Assembly (NCBI RefSeq): GCF_017498505.1
Contig: NZ_CP071798.1
Location: 3,335,501-3,399,500 of the forward strand
Length of the DNA stretch: 64,000 nt
Direction of reading: 5' to 3'
Origin: Sporosarcina sp. Te-1
GTDB taxonomy: Bacteria > Bacillota > Bacilli > Bacillales_A > Planococcaceae
Shown here: positions 9,205-17,853 of the stretch, one piece after another
Numbering within the stretch: the stretch's first letter is position 1
Layout: every line of letters starts with the position of its first letter
Position numbers and translations under genes: made by a program
The notes under the pieces: model-generated
What the model was told of the DNA's origin: nothing
The model's database searches: none
The model's input: only the letters and a program-made list of their open reading frames with translations

Positions 9205-9849
9205 ATGAAAATCCATGCTGACATATTGTCTATGCAAGTCATTCCGAATGTGAATGAAGAGCTTGCAAAGAAATTCAATCTGAAGCCGTATCAACGAAGC
9301 ATCGGGCTTGTGACAACGACTATTGATGATGTCGGCTATACCGCGATTGACGAGGCAACGAAAAAGACCGATGTAGAAGTTGTGTATGCGAAAAGCTTCT
9401 ATGCCGGAGCTGCACATGCATCAGGCCCCTTATCGGGTGAATTCCTCGGGGTCATCGCGGGCCCCTCTCCAGAAGAAGTGAAGAGCGGTTTGGATTCGAT
9501 ACGGATCACGATTGAAAATGACGCTTATTTTGAAGCGATCAATGGCAATCCGGATCATGCGCTTTATGCACATACCGTTTCGAGAACTGGCAGCTTTTTA
9601 GCGGAAATGGCGGGAATCCCGGTTGGACAGTCATTAGCCTATTTAATTGCCCCGCCGCTCGAAGCGATTGTCGGGTTGGATGCGGCCTTGAAGGCGGCGG
9701 ATGTAACATTATGCGAGTTTTTTGCTCCCCCATCGGAAACGAACTTTGGCGGCGGTCTGCTGACCGGCAGCCAATCATCCTGCCAAGCGGCGACGGATGC
9801 GTTTCGGGAAGCAATTCAAAATATGGCGCGAAACCCACTAGGGTATTGA
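9205..9849 (+). CDS. eutL: Trimeric shell protein EutL
   Basis: Tandem-BMC-domain shell protein (214 aa) that forms a trimer with a gated pore. The start MKIHADILSMQVIPNVNEEL and the internal SGPLSGEFLGVIAGPSPEEV match EutL. It has two BMC folds (about 1-105 and 106-214), ending with the conserved SQSSCQAATDAFREA segment. ATG after AGGAGGCGG, 14 bp from eutC. Confidence 0.95.
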   Translation: MKIHADILSMQVIPNVNEELAKKFNLKPYQRSIGLVTTTIDDVGYTAIDEATKKTDVEVVYAKSFYAGAAHASGPLSGEFLGVIAGPSPEEVKSGLDSIRITIENDAYFEAINGNPDHALYAHTVSRTGSFLAEMAGIPVGQSLAYLIAPPLEAIVGLDAALKAADVTLCEFFAPPSETNFGGGLLTGSQSSCQAATDAFREAIQNMARNPLGY

Positions 9850-9882
9850 TTGCCAATAGTAAGCGAGGAAGGAGTGATTGAC

Positions 9883-11391
9883 TTGGTGCAGGCACTAGAC
9901 GCTGATTTATTGGCCCTCCAAGAAATGCGTACAGCTGTTAAAACAGCAAAAGAAGCGCAACTAAAATTCATGAGCTACACGCAACAACAAGTGGACGACA
10001 TTGTCAAAGCTGTTGCAGAAGTCGCCTTCAAGGAATCCGAACGTCTTGCCTATATGGCGGTGGAAGAAACAGGTATGGGTGTTGCAGTTCACAAGAAAAT
10101 CAAAAATGAAGTGGGCTCCCGTGATGTATACGAAAGTATTAAAGATATGAAAACTGTCGGCATCATCGGAGAAGACAAAGTGAAGAAAGTCGTGGAAATC
10201 GCGGCTCCGTTCGGTGTGGTAGCGGGCATTATCCCGACGACCAATCCAACGTCCACTGCGTTCTTCAAGACACTCATTTCATTGAAAACAAGAAATGCGA
10301 TTGTTGTCAGCCCCCATCCATATGCGGTAAATTGCACGCATGAAGCATTGAAAGTGTGCGATGCGGCCGCAGTGAAAGCGGGTGCACCGGAAGGGTTGAT
10401 TCAATGCTTGACGATGTCTTCCATGGAAGCAACGCAGCAATTGATGAAACATCCGGACGTCAATCTCATCCTGGCAACAGGCGGAGGCGCACTCGTAAAA
10501 GCTGCGTATAGCTCGGGCAAGCCAGCCTATGGCGTCGGACCGGGGAACGTTCCGGTATACATCGAGCGCTCTGCGAAAGTGGAAAAAGCGGTCCGGGATA
10601 TTGTCAACAGCAAGTCGTTCGACTACGGTACGATTTGTGCGACAGAACAAGCGATCGTCGTCGATAAAAACATTTTGGAGCTCGTCAATCGGGAATTGAA
10701 GAAAAACGGTGCTTACATTTTGTCGGATGAAGAGAAGCGAATCATGGAGAAAGTCGTCTCCCCTTCACCGGGCAAAGTAAACCCGAAAATTGTCGGCAGA
10801 AGCCCGCAAACGATTGCAAAACTCGCTGGCATCTCCATCCCGGAAGGCACTCGCGTTATCATCGGAATGGAAACGAAAGTTGGCAAAGATGTTCCGTTCT
10901 CACTTGAGAAGCTGTCTCCAGTCTTTGCAATGTACGTAGCCGATGATGTCAACCATGCGAAGGAAATTTGCATGTCGCTGCTCGATATAGGCGGTCGGGG
11001 TCATAGCCTCTCGATCCATACCGAGAATGATTCCATTGCCCGCGAATTCGCAGTGGAAATGCCGGTTTCCCGTATCATGGTCAATACAATGTCTTCCGTC
11101 GGCGCTGTCGGGGGAACAACCGGACTTATGCCATCCTTCACATTAGGCTGCGGTACATTCGGCGGCAATATTACATCCGATAATGTGACAGCAAAACACC
11201 TGCTGAACATTAAACGGATGGCGTATGGCACCAAAGAGGTTACACTCCCTTCCCATCAGGAAGTGGAAAAGAATTCAACAACCGATCAGGTCGTTTCAGA
11301 GGTCATGACGAAAGTCGGATCTGATGGCGACATTGATCCAGAAGTAGTGAAAAACTTAGTCAGCGAGATTGTCAAGCAGTTGACGAAGTGA
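9883..11391 (+). CDS. eutE: CoA-acylating acetaldehyde dehydrogenase EutE
   Basis: Oxidises acetaldehyde to acetyl-CoA with NAD+ in the compartment lumen. Catalytic Cys about 252 is in DYGTICATEQ; IIPTTNPTSTAFFK and the glycine-rich YGVGPGNVPVY are also present. The C-terminus, after a Gly/Asp linker, ends in an amphipathic helix VVKNLVSEIVKQLTK that resembles an encapsulation peptide. The frame opens at TTG 9850, but GAGGAAGGAG at 9865-9874 points to TTG 9883 (or GTG 9886), giving 502 aa. Confidence 0.93.
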   Translation: MVQALDADLLALQEMRTAVKTAKEAQLKFMSYTQQQVDDIVKAVAEVAFKESERLAYMAVEETGMGVAVHKKIKNEVGSRDVYESIKDMKTVGIIGEDKVKKVVEIAAPFGVVAGIIPTTNPTSTAFFKTLISLKTRNAIVVSPHPYAVNCTHEALKVCDAAAVKAGAPEGLIQCLTMSSMEATQQLMKHPDVNLILATGGGALVKAAYSSGKPAYGVGPGNVPVYIERSAKVEKAVRDIVNSKSFDYGTICATEQAIVVDKNILELVNRELKKNGAYILSDEEKRIMEKVVSPSPGKVNPKIVGRSPQTIAKLAGISIPEGTRVIIGMETKVGKDVPFSLEKLSPVFAMYVADDVNHAKEICMSLLDIGGRGHSLSIHTENDSIAREFAVEMPVSRIMVNTMSSVGAVGGTTGLMPSFTLGCGTFGGNITSDNVTAKHLLNIKRMAYGTKEVTLPSHQEVEKNSTTDQVVSEVMTKVGSDGDIDPEVVKNLVSEIVKQLTK

Positions 11392-11438
11392 TGGAAGTAA
11401 AGACAAATCAAAATAAAACCCATTAGGAGGAAACAAAC

Positions 11439-11726
11439 ATGAACAGAGAAGGTACAGCATTAGGAATGGTAGAAACGAAAGGTTTGATCGGTTCAATCGA
11501 AGCAGCGGACGCAATGGTGAAAGCGGCTAGCGTTAATCTTGTTGGTAAAGTACACGTCGGCGGCGGAATCGTTACAGTACTCGTACGCGGTGATGTAGGC
11601 GCAGTAAAAGCGGCAACTGATGCAGGTGCAGCAGCTGCACAACGTGTAGGCGAATTGCTATCTGTCCACGTCATTCCAAGACCGCATAACGAATTGGAAA
11701 TGATCCTGCCTAAAATGGAAGGCTAA
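11439..11726 (+). CDS. eutM: Hexameric shell protein EutM
   Basis: Canonical 95-aa BMC-domain protein: [20 protein letters not shown] at the start, then [22 protein letters not shown]. It forms the major hexagonal tiles of the shell. A strong TAGGAGGAAA site precedes the ATG, which fits a highly expressed shell component. A second, longer BMC protein lies at 12909-13253. Confidence 0.97.
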   Translation: MNREGTALGMVETKGLIGSIEAADAMVKAASVNLVGKVHVGGGIVTVLVRGDVGAVKAATDAGAAAAQRVGELLSVHVIPRPHNELEMILPKMEG

Positions 11727-11764
11727 TTCGTTAGCGAAAATGACAGTAGAAAGGTGGAAGTGGA

Positions 11765-12616
11765 ATGGATCAGCAATTGATTGAACGGATTGTCGGGGAA
11801 GTACTCGGCCAACTTTCAAAAGACGGGAGCCAATTGCCGGCACAAGCTGTTCCGATTGCCGTTTCTGCCCGCCACGTACATCTGAAAATCGAACATGTGG
11901 AAGCGCTGTTTGGAAAGGGTTATGAATTGACGAAGCGGTCCGACTTATCACAGCCGGGCCAATTCGCCTCAAACGAAACAGTGGTTGTCGCAGGACCAAA
12001 AGGCAGCATCGAGCGGGTGCGTATTCTGGGTCCTGCGCGTTCCCTTTCCCAAGTGGAAGTCAGCTTTACAGACGCCATGAAGTTAGGTGTAAAGCCACCG
12101 CTTCGAGAGTCTGGCGATATAGAAGGGTCCGCAGGCATCACGCTTATCGGCCCGAAAGGCAGCATTTACTTGGAAGAGGGCCTGATCGTCGCCCAAGCGC
12201 ATATTCATATGGCGCCAGGCGATGCTTCACGGTTCGGCGTGCAAAATGGCGAGTATGTAACAGTTGAGGTGGATGGTATTCGTCCCATATCATTCCGGAA
12301 TGTGAAAATCCGGGTATCCGATCGTTATCGGTTGGAAATGCATATCGACACGGATGAAGCGAATGCAGGATTCATTTCACAAGGAACGATTGGACGACTT
12401 GAGAAGCCAGGAACAGCAAAGACAGAATTGCATGTCCCTCAGAGCGCTCCTGAGCCTGTAAACAAATCGTATGAATTTAAGAAAAAGCTGCTTTCCAATG
12501 AAGATATCCGTTCTATTCAGGAACAGGACATTCTCGTCGAAAAAGGGACGATTGTGACAGCGCTTGCGAAAGATACAGCGAGGGAACTCGGTAAGACGAT
12601 TTCCTTCAGAAAGTAG
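11765..12616 (+). CDS. pduL: PduL-type phosphotransacylase with extra C-terminal module
   Basis: Converts acetyl-CoA to acetyl phosphate and regenerates CoA in the lumen. It replaces the unrelated EutD seen in enterobacteria. The N-terminus MDQQLIERIVGEVLGQLSK is an encapsulation helix. The two beta-barrel halves carry the zinc motifs SARHVHL and AQAHIHM. Family members usually end near 210 aa; this one is 283 aa. The extra tail (about 225-283: LLSNEDIRSIQEQDIL, KGTIVTALAKDTARELG) resembles the N-terminal module of EutQ and EutT (LITxxDI...IITPxARExA). Neither eutQ nor eutT is present in this locus. Confidence 0.9.
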   Translation: MDQQLIERIVGEVLGQLSKDGSQLPAQAVPIAVSARHVHLKIEHVEALFGKGYELTKRSDLSQPGQFASNETVVVAGPKGSIERVRILGPARSLSQVEVSFTDAMKLGVKPPLRESGDIEGSAGITLIGPKGSIYLEEGLIVAQAHIHMAPGDASRFGVQNGEYVTVEVDGIRPISFRNVKIRVSDRYRLEMHIDTDEANAGFISQGTIGRLEKPGTAKTELHVPQSAPEPVNKSYEFKKKLLSNEDIRSIQEQDILVEKGTIVTALAKDTARELGKTISFRK

Positions 12617-12631
12617 AAAAGGTGATTACGC

Positions 12632-12934
12632 ATGCGAATGGGAAAAGTGATCGGTAACGTATGGGCAACACGCAAGGAAGAGGGCTTGCAAGGGTTGAAA
12701 TTGCTGATTATCCAGCCGATTGATGCATACGGAGACGCCATCCAGACGCAAATGGTGGCAGCAGACCGGATTGGTGCAGGCATTGGCGATGAGGTCCTGA
12801 TTACGAGCGGCGGCTCCTCACGTTATATTATGAAAGACAATCCGATTCCTATCGATGCGGTAGTCATAGGAATCATTGATTCTACAGAAGTGAAGAGAGG
12901 CGAAATCGATGAGTCAAGCAATCGGAATGATTGA
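12632..12934 (+). CDS. eutN: Pentameric vertex protein EutN
   Basis: CcmL/EutN-family protein of 100 aa that caps the vertices of the polyhedral shell. [20 protein letters not shown] and the later [20 protein letters not shown] are diagnostic. It begins 16 bp after pduL, and its end overlaps the next BMC gene by 26 bp. Confidence 0.95.
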   Translation: MRMGKVIGNVWATRKEEGLQGLKLLIIQPIDAYGDAIQTQMVAADRIGAGIGDEVLITSGGSSRYIMKDNPIPIDAVVIGIIDSTEVKRGEIDESSNRND

Positions 12935-13253
12935 AACAAAAGGGTTGATCGGTTCCATTGAAGCGGCGGATGCCATGATTAAAGCATCCAATGTGTCCCT
13001 AGTGAAGCAAGAGATGGTCGATGGCGGGATAGTAACTGTCATCGTGCAAGGAGATGTCGGTGCAGTTCAGGCAGCCGTGGAGGCAGGCCGGGATGCTGCA
13101 GCCCGTGTCGGTGAACTATTGGGATCACATGTCATCCCACGTCCGGATGAATCGGTCTATGGCATGGTAAAGCCTGCTCCTGCGGTCGAACCACAGGCTG
13201 CCAAACAGGAAAAGCTAGGCGAACCTGCAAAACCGAAATCGGCTAAAAAATAA
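12909..13253 (+). CDS. BMC-domain shell protein with Lys-rich tail
   Basis: The first about 88 residues are a BMC hexamer domain close to EutM ([20 protein letters not shown]). The last about 26 residues are Pro/Ala/Lys rich and end KPKSAKK. The tail could contact lumenal enzymes or nucleic acid, as proposed for the C-terminal domain of EutK, although no folded domain is visible. Paralogue of EutM in the same operon. It overlaps eutN, so translation is probably coupled. Confidence 0.88.
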   Translation: MSQAIGMIETKGLIGSIEAADAMIKASNVSLVKQEMVDGGIVTVIVQGDVGAVQAAVEAGRDAAARVGELLGSHVIPRPDESVYGMVKPAPAVEPQAAKQEKLGEPAKPKSAKK

Positions 13254-13255
13254 TA

Positions 13256-13321
13256 AGGTGCATGGCACCTGCAAGCAAGGGACTTTGATCCGTCGAATCT
13301 GGCGTATCATGAAAGTCCTTT
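13256..13321 (+). promoter_or_regulatory. Two stem-loops in the mdh leader
   Basis: A perfect hairpin AGGTGC-ATG-GCACCT (13256-13270) is followed by a long stem pairing AAGGGACTTT (from 13277) with GAAAGTCCTTT (to 13321). There is no clear U-run, so it could be an RNA-processing or stability element, or a weak attenuator between the shell genes and mdh. The role is inference. Confidence 0.35.
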
Positions 13322-13352
13322 CCTTAGGCATTGATAAAGGAGATGAGCGAGG

Positions 13353-14294
13353 TTGGCATTTCGTAGACATAAGATTGCGGTCATCGGAGCGGGTCATACC
13401 GGAGCCACTGTTGCTCTCATGGCAGCGCAAAAGGAATTGGGCGATGTTGTATTAGTGGACATCCCCGACTTGGTGAACCCGACAAAAGGGAAAGCGCTCG
13501 ATTTATTGCAAACGAGCCCTGTCCAGCGATTTGACTCTATGATTATCGGCACATCGGATTATGCCGATATTCAAGATGCCGATATGGTCATCGTGACCGC
13601 TGGCATTGCCCGCAAGCCGGGCATGAGCCGAGATGATCTCGTAACAACAAATGCGAAAATCATGCGATCTGTTTCCGAGCAGATCAAACAATATGCTCCT
13701 GAGAGCACCGTCCTTATTTTAAGTAATCCGGTCGATGCCATGACATATGTCTGCTACAAGACGACTGGTTTTCCGAAAAATCGTGTGATCGGCCAGTCCG
13801 GCGTGCTGGACACCGCCCGATTTAATACATTTGTCGCGGAAGAACTCAACATTTCCGTTGAGGATGTGTCCGGGTTTGTACTCGGCGGGCATGGCGATGA
13901 TATGGTGCCGCTCGTGCGTTATTCGAATGCGGGCGGAATTCCGCTTGAAAAAATCATTCCGGCGGATCGTCTGCAGGCCATTGTCGAACGGACAAGAAAA
14001 GGCGGCGGAGAAATTGTGGCTCTTCTCGGTAACGGAAGCGCCTACTATGCACCGGCAGCGGCACTCGTCCAAATGGCAGAAGCGATCATTAAAGATAAAA
14101 AGCGTATTTTGCCATCCATTGCTTATTTGGAAGGCGAATATGGCTACCAGGATATTTATCTAGGTGTTCCGACTGTAATTGGCGGCAACGGAATCGAAAG
14201 CATCATTGAACTTCCCTTGACGGATGATGAGCAACGGGCACTGGATAAGTCTGCGCAGTCTGTTCAGGTTGTGTTGGATATTTGCAATCGGTAA
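13353..14294 (+). CDS. mdh: Malate dehydrogenase
   Basis: LDH/MDH-family oxidoreductase of 313 aa, very like the Bacillus TCA-cycle enzyme. It has the NAD motif [10 protein letters not shown], the active-site loop [11 protein letters not shown] with the MDH-specific Arg87 and Arg93 that bind oxaloacetate, and the catalytic His in [14 protein letters not shown] start after AAAGGAGATGA. It is the last gene before the terminator at 14417. No encapsulation peptide is visible, so it is probably cytosolic. Its place at the end of a eut operon is unusual; the common context is citZ-icd-mdh. Confidence 0.93.
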   Translation: MAFRRHKIAVIGAGHTGATVALMAAQKELGDVVLVDIPDLVNPTKGKALDLLQTSPVQRFDSMIIGTSDYADIQDADMVIVTAGIARKPGMSRDDLVTTNAKIMRSVSEQIKQYAPESTVLILSNPVDAMTYVCYKTTGFPKNRVIGQSGVLDTARFNTFVAEELNISVEDVSGFVLGGHGDDMVPLVRYSNAGGIPLEKIIPADRLQAIVERTRKGGGEIVALLGNGSAYYAPAAALVQMAEAIIKDKKRILPSIAYLEGEYGYQDIYLGVPTVIGGNGIESIIELPLTDDEQRALDKSAQSVQVVLDICNR

Positions 14295-14416
14295 ATATAC
14301 TGAATTTATGGCATAAGCACGAACCGTAATTGATGTGGTTCCTACCGAGCTGTCAGGTATCATATGGAATTCTGTTTGGTCGGTCCAATCAGCTAATCGA
14401 GGAATAAAAACTATAG

Positions 14417-14444
14417 AAAGCATTCCATTTTCGGAATGCTTTTT
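14417..14444 (+). terminator. Intrinsic terminator at the end of the eut locus
   Basis: AAAGCATTCC pairs with GGAATGCTTT around a short loop and runs into TTTT. The rest of the about 230-bp gap before the chemoreceptor gene holds one weak hairpin (AACCGTAATTGATGTGGTT) and nothing else I recognise. Confidence 0.85.
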
Positions 14445-14528
14445 CATTTGGATATTTAAAACAAATCCTTCATTTTTTTCTAGTCCGTACGATATAAGAG
14501 ATACAGGATAATTAGGAGGTATCACCCA

Positions 14529-16634
14529 GTGAAAAAAAAGAAAAGCATCGCTTGGAAATTGTCCGGTTTAATCATCGGATTGTTTGTCATCTTGTTTATT
14601 ATCTACACGGCGACGACGAGTACGTTTTTACATAAACAAAGCATGTCTGACGCCGAAGAGTTTGCCGTGGAGAATTCCAGATTGAATGCAACGATTCTGA
14701 GCGAGCGATTCAATAGGACGAATGAGATGCTTCACACGACGAAGCATATATTTGAGACACTTCAAGCCAATCATGATTTGACAACAGATGAAGTAATCAA
14801 TGTAATTGAAAATAATTTGAAGAAAAATGAGGATGCCACAGGGATGGCAGCCATTTTTGAAAAAGGATTCATCCCATTGGATGATACGATCCAGAGCGGC
14901 CTCGTAGATTCAACGGATCGATTCGTACCCTATTTGTATAAAAAGGAAAATGGCGTTGGTGTGGAAGCATTGAGCGGATATGACAATCCGGGCGAAGGGG
15001 ATTGGTATTTGATCCCGAAGAATGAAAAACGGGCTGTCTTAACTGAACCGTACGATTATAACGCGGGCGGTCAAACGGTCTTAATGACGACGATCTCTGT
15101 TCCGCTTATAACAGAGTCTGGGCAGTTTTTCGGCGTGCTGACTACGGATATTTCAATTGATTTCCTAAATGATCTTGTCCAATCGATTAAGCCGGATGGC
15201 GGCTATGCTTCCATCATTACAGACGCAGGGGATTTAACAGCGAACAGCATTAAACAGGAAATGAACGGCACAAACATGAAGGATGCGATTGATTGGGCAC
15301 CTGTCAAAGAAAAGCTGGATCGAGGCGAGACGGGAACATTATACGTGGATTCCAAAAGCTTGAACGAACTTGCTTTCAACTCGTTCGCTCCGATTATGCT
15401 GCCGAATATAGACGAAGTATGGACAGTGCAAACGGTAGTACCGAAATCTAAAATATTGGAGACCTATAACGCGATTCTTCTTATGACCATTCTCGCGGCA
15501 GTCGTTATGATTGTGCTGATGACAGCGGCGACGGGTTGGTTCATTTTCAAGCAATTAAAACCGCTATCCTTCTTGCAGAAGTCAATTGAAACAGCAGCAA
15601 CAGGGGATATGACTCATTATGTGGATGAAAAACATATCCGAAATGACGAAATTGGAGCGGTGGCAAAGGCCTATAATGATATGTTGCTTCAGACAAACGA
15701 AGCGATCCAGGCAGTTCAGCAATCATCTAATGCCTTGAGCGAATCCTCTTCACATGTTCATCAGGCATTTGAAGAGATTGTGGCTTCCAGCGAAGAAGTT
15801 TCATTGGCGACAAATGAAATTGCCCAAGGTGCTTCCAAGCAGTCCGAGGATACGGAAGAAACGAGCCGGGTCATGGCGGAACTTGCGGAGCAGATTACTA
15901 TTCTGTCCCAGTTATCGCAACAGATGAATGACTTATCCCATCAAACAGTCGAGTCAACGGAAAAAGGAATGACTGATGTCGCCAACTTGCGTGACCATAA
16001 CGCCTCAGCAAATGAAATGAATGCAAAAGTGCAAGAGCAAATGAACGCATTGTCATCCAAAATCGATGCCATCAATCAAGTCATCACGTCGATTCATGAT
16101 ATTACGGCACAAACGAACTTGCTTGCCTTAAATGCCAGCATTGAAGCGGCTCGGGCAGGTGAGCACGGCAAAGGATTTGCGGTCGTGGCGGAAGAAGTGC
16201 GTAAACTTGCTGAACAGTCGCGCACGGAAACCGAAGTCATCCAGCAAACCGTTCAAGAAATTCTGGAAGAGTCCAAACAAACGGCAGCTGTCATTGAAAC
16301 AAATCGAAAGGCGATGGAAGGGCAGAACGAATCTGTATCCAGTACGGAGGCCTCCTTCCGCCAGAATGCCGAACTAACGGAACGGATGAGTGAAGTCATT
16401 CAAGAATTGAATGCGGAGTTGAACGACATGCTGACAAATAAAGATCAAGCGATGCTATCGATCCAGAGTGTTTCGGCTGTATCCGAAGAGACGGCAGCAT
16501 CAGCGGAACAAGTCAGCGCCTCATCAGCAGCACAGCAGACGGAATTGGAGCGGGTGGCAGATTCCACAACCCGCATGAAAAATATAGCCAATGAGTTGCA
16601 AGAAGTAGTGGAGCGCTTTAAACTACAAGTATAG
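14529..16634 (+). CDS. Methyl-accepting chemotaxis protein (dCache type)
   Basis: Chemoreceptor of 701 aa with a first TM helix (about 10-32), a large extracellular double-Cache region (about 40-300), a second TM helix (about 315-338), HAMP (about 340-395) and a long signalling coiled coil. The hairpin tip is [16 protein letters not shown], followed by [21 protein letters not shown] start after TAGGAGGTATC. It follows the eut terminator, so it is a separate unit. Sensing of ethanolamine or a related amine is suggested only by location. Confidence 0.95.
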   Translation: MKKKKSIAWKLSGLIIGLFVILFIIYTATTSTFLHKQSMSDAEEFAVENSRLNATILSERFNRTNEMLHTTKHIFETLQANHDLTTDEVINVIENNLKKNEDATGMAAIFEKGFIPLDDTIQSGLVDSTDRFVPYLYKKENGVGVEALSGYDNPGEGDWYLIPKNEKRAVLTEPYDYNAGGQTVLMTTISVPLITESGQFFGVLTTDISIDFLNDLVQSIKPDGGYASIITDAGDLTANSIKQEMNGTNMKDAIDWAPVKEKLDRGETGTLYVDSKSLNELAFNSFAPIMLPNIDEVWTVQTVVPKSKILETYNAILLMTILAAVVMIVLMTAATGWFIFKQLKPLSFLQKSIETAATGDMTHYVDEKHIRNDEIGAVAKAYNDMLLQTNEAIQAVQQSSNALSESSSHVHQAFEEIVASSEEVSLATNEIAQGASKQSEDTEETSRVMAELAEQITILSQLSQQMNDLSHQTVESTEKGMTDVANLRDHNASANEMNAKVQEQMNALSSKIDAINQVITSIHDITAQTNLLALNASIEAARAGEHGKGFAVVAEEVRKLAEQSRTETEVIQQTVQEILEESKQTAAVIETNRKAMEGQNESVSSTEASFRQNAELTERMSEVIQELNAELNDMLTNKDQAMLSIQSVSAVSEETAASAEQVSASSAAQQTELERVADSTTRMKNIANELQEVVERFKLQV

Positions 16635-16660
16635 GACTCGAAAAATTGAATAGCAGACAT

Positions 16661-16862
16661 TGAACGATGAAATGGTACCGTAACGGTTTAAAAGGGAATC
16701 CGGAAATCCGGAGCTGTCCCCGCAACTGTAAGCGCAGACGATCACCGATAAGCCACTATAGGCAACTATGGGAAGGCAGGTGGGAGGAGGAAGCGCAAGC
16801 CAGGAGACCTGCCATCCATCGTCAAAGCGACACTTTCTTCGGGGGTTGAGAGGTGGAAGCGA
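16661..16862 (+). ncRNA. Cobalamin (AdoCbl) riboswitch 1
   Basis: The conserved core is clear: GGGAATCCGG...GGAGCTGTCCCCGCAACTGTAAGCG, then GCCACT (about 16752) and the B12 box AGCCAGGAGACCTGCC (16798-16813), followed by the kissing-loop region. It is nearly the same as the element at 21701 in front of nrdE. With the downstream terminator at 16923 it should switch off the next gene when adenosylcobalamin is abundant. Confidence 0.95.
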
Positions 16863-16922
16863 AACGGATCCCGGTCCAACGGGCTTTTTAGGGTTCCAAT
16901 TTGTTTCCCAATGATCAATTAC

Positions 16923-16963
16923 GAGCAATCGCTCTGCCGAAGTGGCAGGCGGTTGCTCTTTTC
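16923..16963 (+). terminator. Riboswitch-controlled terminator 1
   Basis: GAGCAATCGCTCTGCC pairs across a GAAG loop with GGCAGGCGGTTGCTC and is followed by TTTTC. Arm length and the GAAG loop match the corresponding hairpin before nrdE (21968-22006), consistent with duplication of the whole control unit. Confidence 0.85.
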
Positions 16964-16981
16964 ATTGAAAGGAGACGGAAG

Positions 16982-17815
16982 ATGAGAGCGATTCAACAGG
17001 AGTATGGCATTGGCGCTGAATTAAATGAGAAGTTTCCGGAACAACAGCTGACATGGGGAGAAGTCCGATATACTGAACGAGACATCGATAGATTGAAAAG
17101 GGAACTGGCAGATCGGTTTTACGCAGCTCCATCGACTTCCGGTGAGGATGACATGCTGTTTCTTGCAATGAAAGCGATGCAGCATGAACGGATGAATCGG
17201 ATTGAAAAAGTAGTGGATACGTATTGGGCATTATCAAACGGTTATATCTCGCTTTCCAAGGAATTGGCGAATGTGCTGTGGGGAGTCACCCCCCGTCTGG
17301 AGAAGGGGCGAAATATCATCAGCGTCGCAGATCAACAAACGACACGGCTCATGCAAGAAGGAACTCCTTTCACGGCTAGCCTGCCAGACCTCTTTTGGAA
17401 GCAAGTGATGGAGTGCGGCTCGTGGCAAACATTAGAAACTTCTAACGGGCTCGCAGACATAAGAGAAATTTCCGCAATCGGCCTGATGAAAGAACTATTG
17501 CGGCAACAGATGCAGAGCGGCCAACCATCCTTCTTCTTTGAAGATCAATTGAACCCGGCACATCCGAGAAAAATTCTGCCGTTTGGTTCCACTTTGCATG
17601 TAGAGCGGATACGGCAGAGAGGTAGGATCGATCAGGTTATCGCTATTCAAGTAAGGCTCGTCAATTCGATTTTGAGCCATTTGGATGCTGAAAAGGCGTG
17701 GATTGCACCGATTTATTTTCAATTGCCGGCAGCCTTCAAGGTAATTGACTTATATAATTTGCAGATGCAGGCATGGAAGAATGGAGCACGTTTGACCGTT
17801 TGCCTGCCCAATTAA
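16982..17815 (+). CDS. Mini-RNR: shrunken ribonucleotide-reductase large-subunit homologue
   Basis: 277-aa protein of unknown function, collinear with fragments of NrdE at 22045. Mini 56-98 (NRIEKVVDTYWALSNGY) matches NrdE 162-206 (NRLGKIAEAYWAMSNLY); 130-148 (FTASLPDLFWKQV) matches 325-344; 164-196 (IGLMKELLRQQMQSGQP) matches 392-425; about 216-231 (AIQVRLVNSI) matches 489-500; 245-275 (LQMQAWKNGARLT) matches 692-725. Counterparts of NrdE Cys216, Asn434/Cys436/Glu438, Cys470, Tyr723-Tyr724 and the C-terminal CEWC are all missing, so it cannot be a reductase. The frame is intact, ATG 16982 has AAAGGAGA 7 bp upstream, and it has its own AdoCbl riboswitch. A regulatory partner or decoy for NrdE/NrdF, or a decaying duplicate, are both possible. 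Confidence 0.8.
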   Translation: MRAIQQEYGIGAELNEKFPEQQLTWGEVRYTERDIDRLKRELADRFYAAPSTSGEDDMLFLAMKAMQHERMNRIEKVVDTYWALSNGYISLSKELANVLWGVTPRLEKGRNIISVADQQTTRLMQEGTPFTASLPDLFWKQVMECGSWQTLETSNGLADIREISAIGLMKELLRQQMQSGQPSFFFEDQLNPAHPRKILPFGSTLHVERIRQRGRIDQVIAIQVRLVNSILSHLDAEKAWIAPIYFQLPAAFKVIDLYNLQMQAWKNGARLTVCLPN

Positions 17816-17853
17816 TAAGGAAACCCGACCTGTGGTTTAATACGCGTTGAAAC

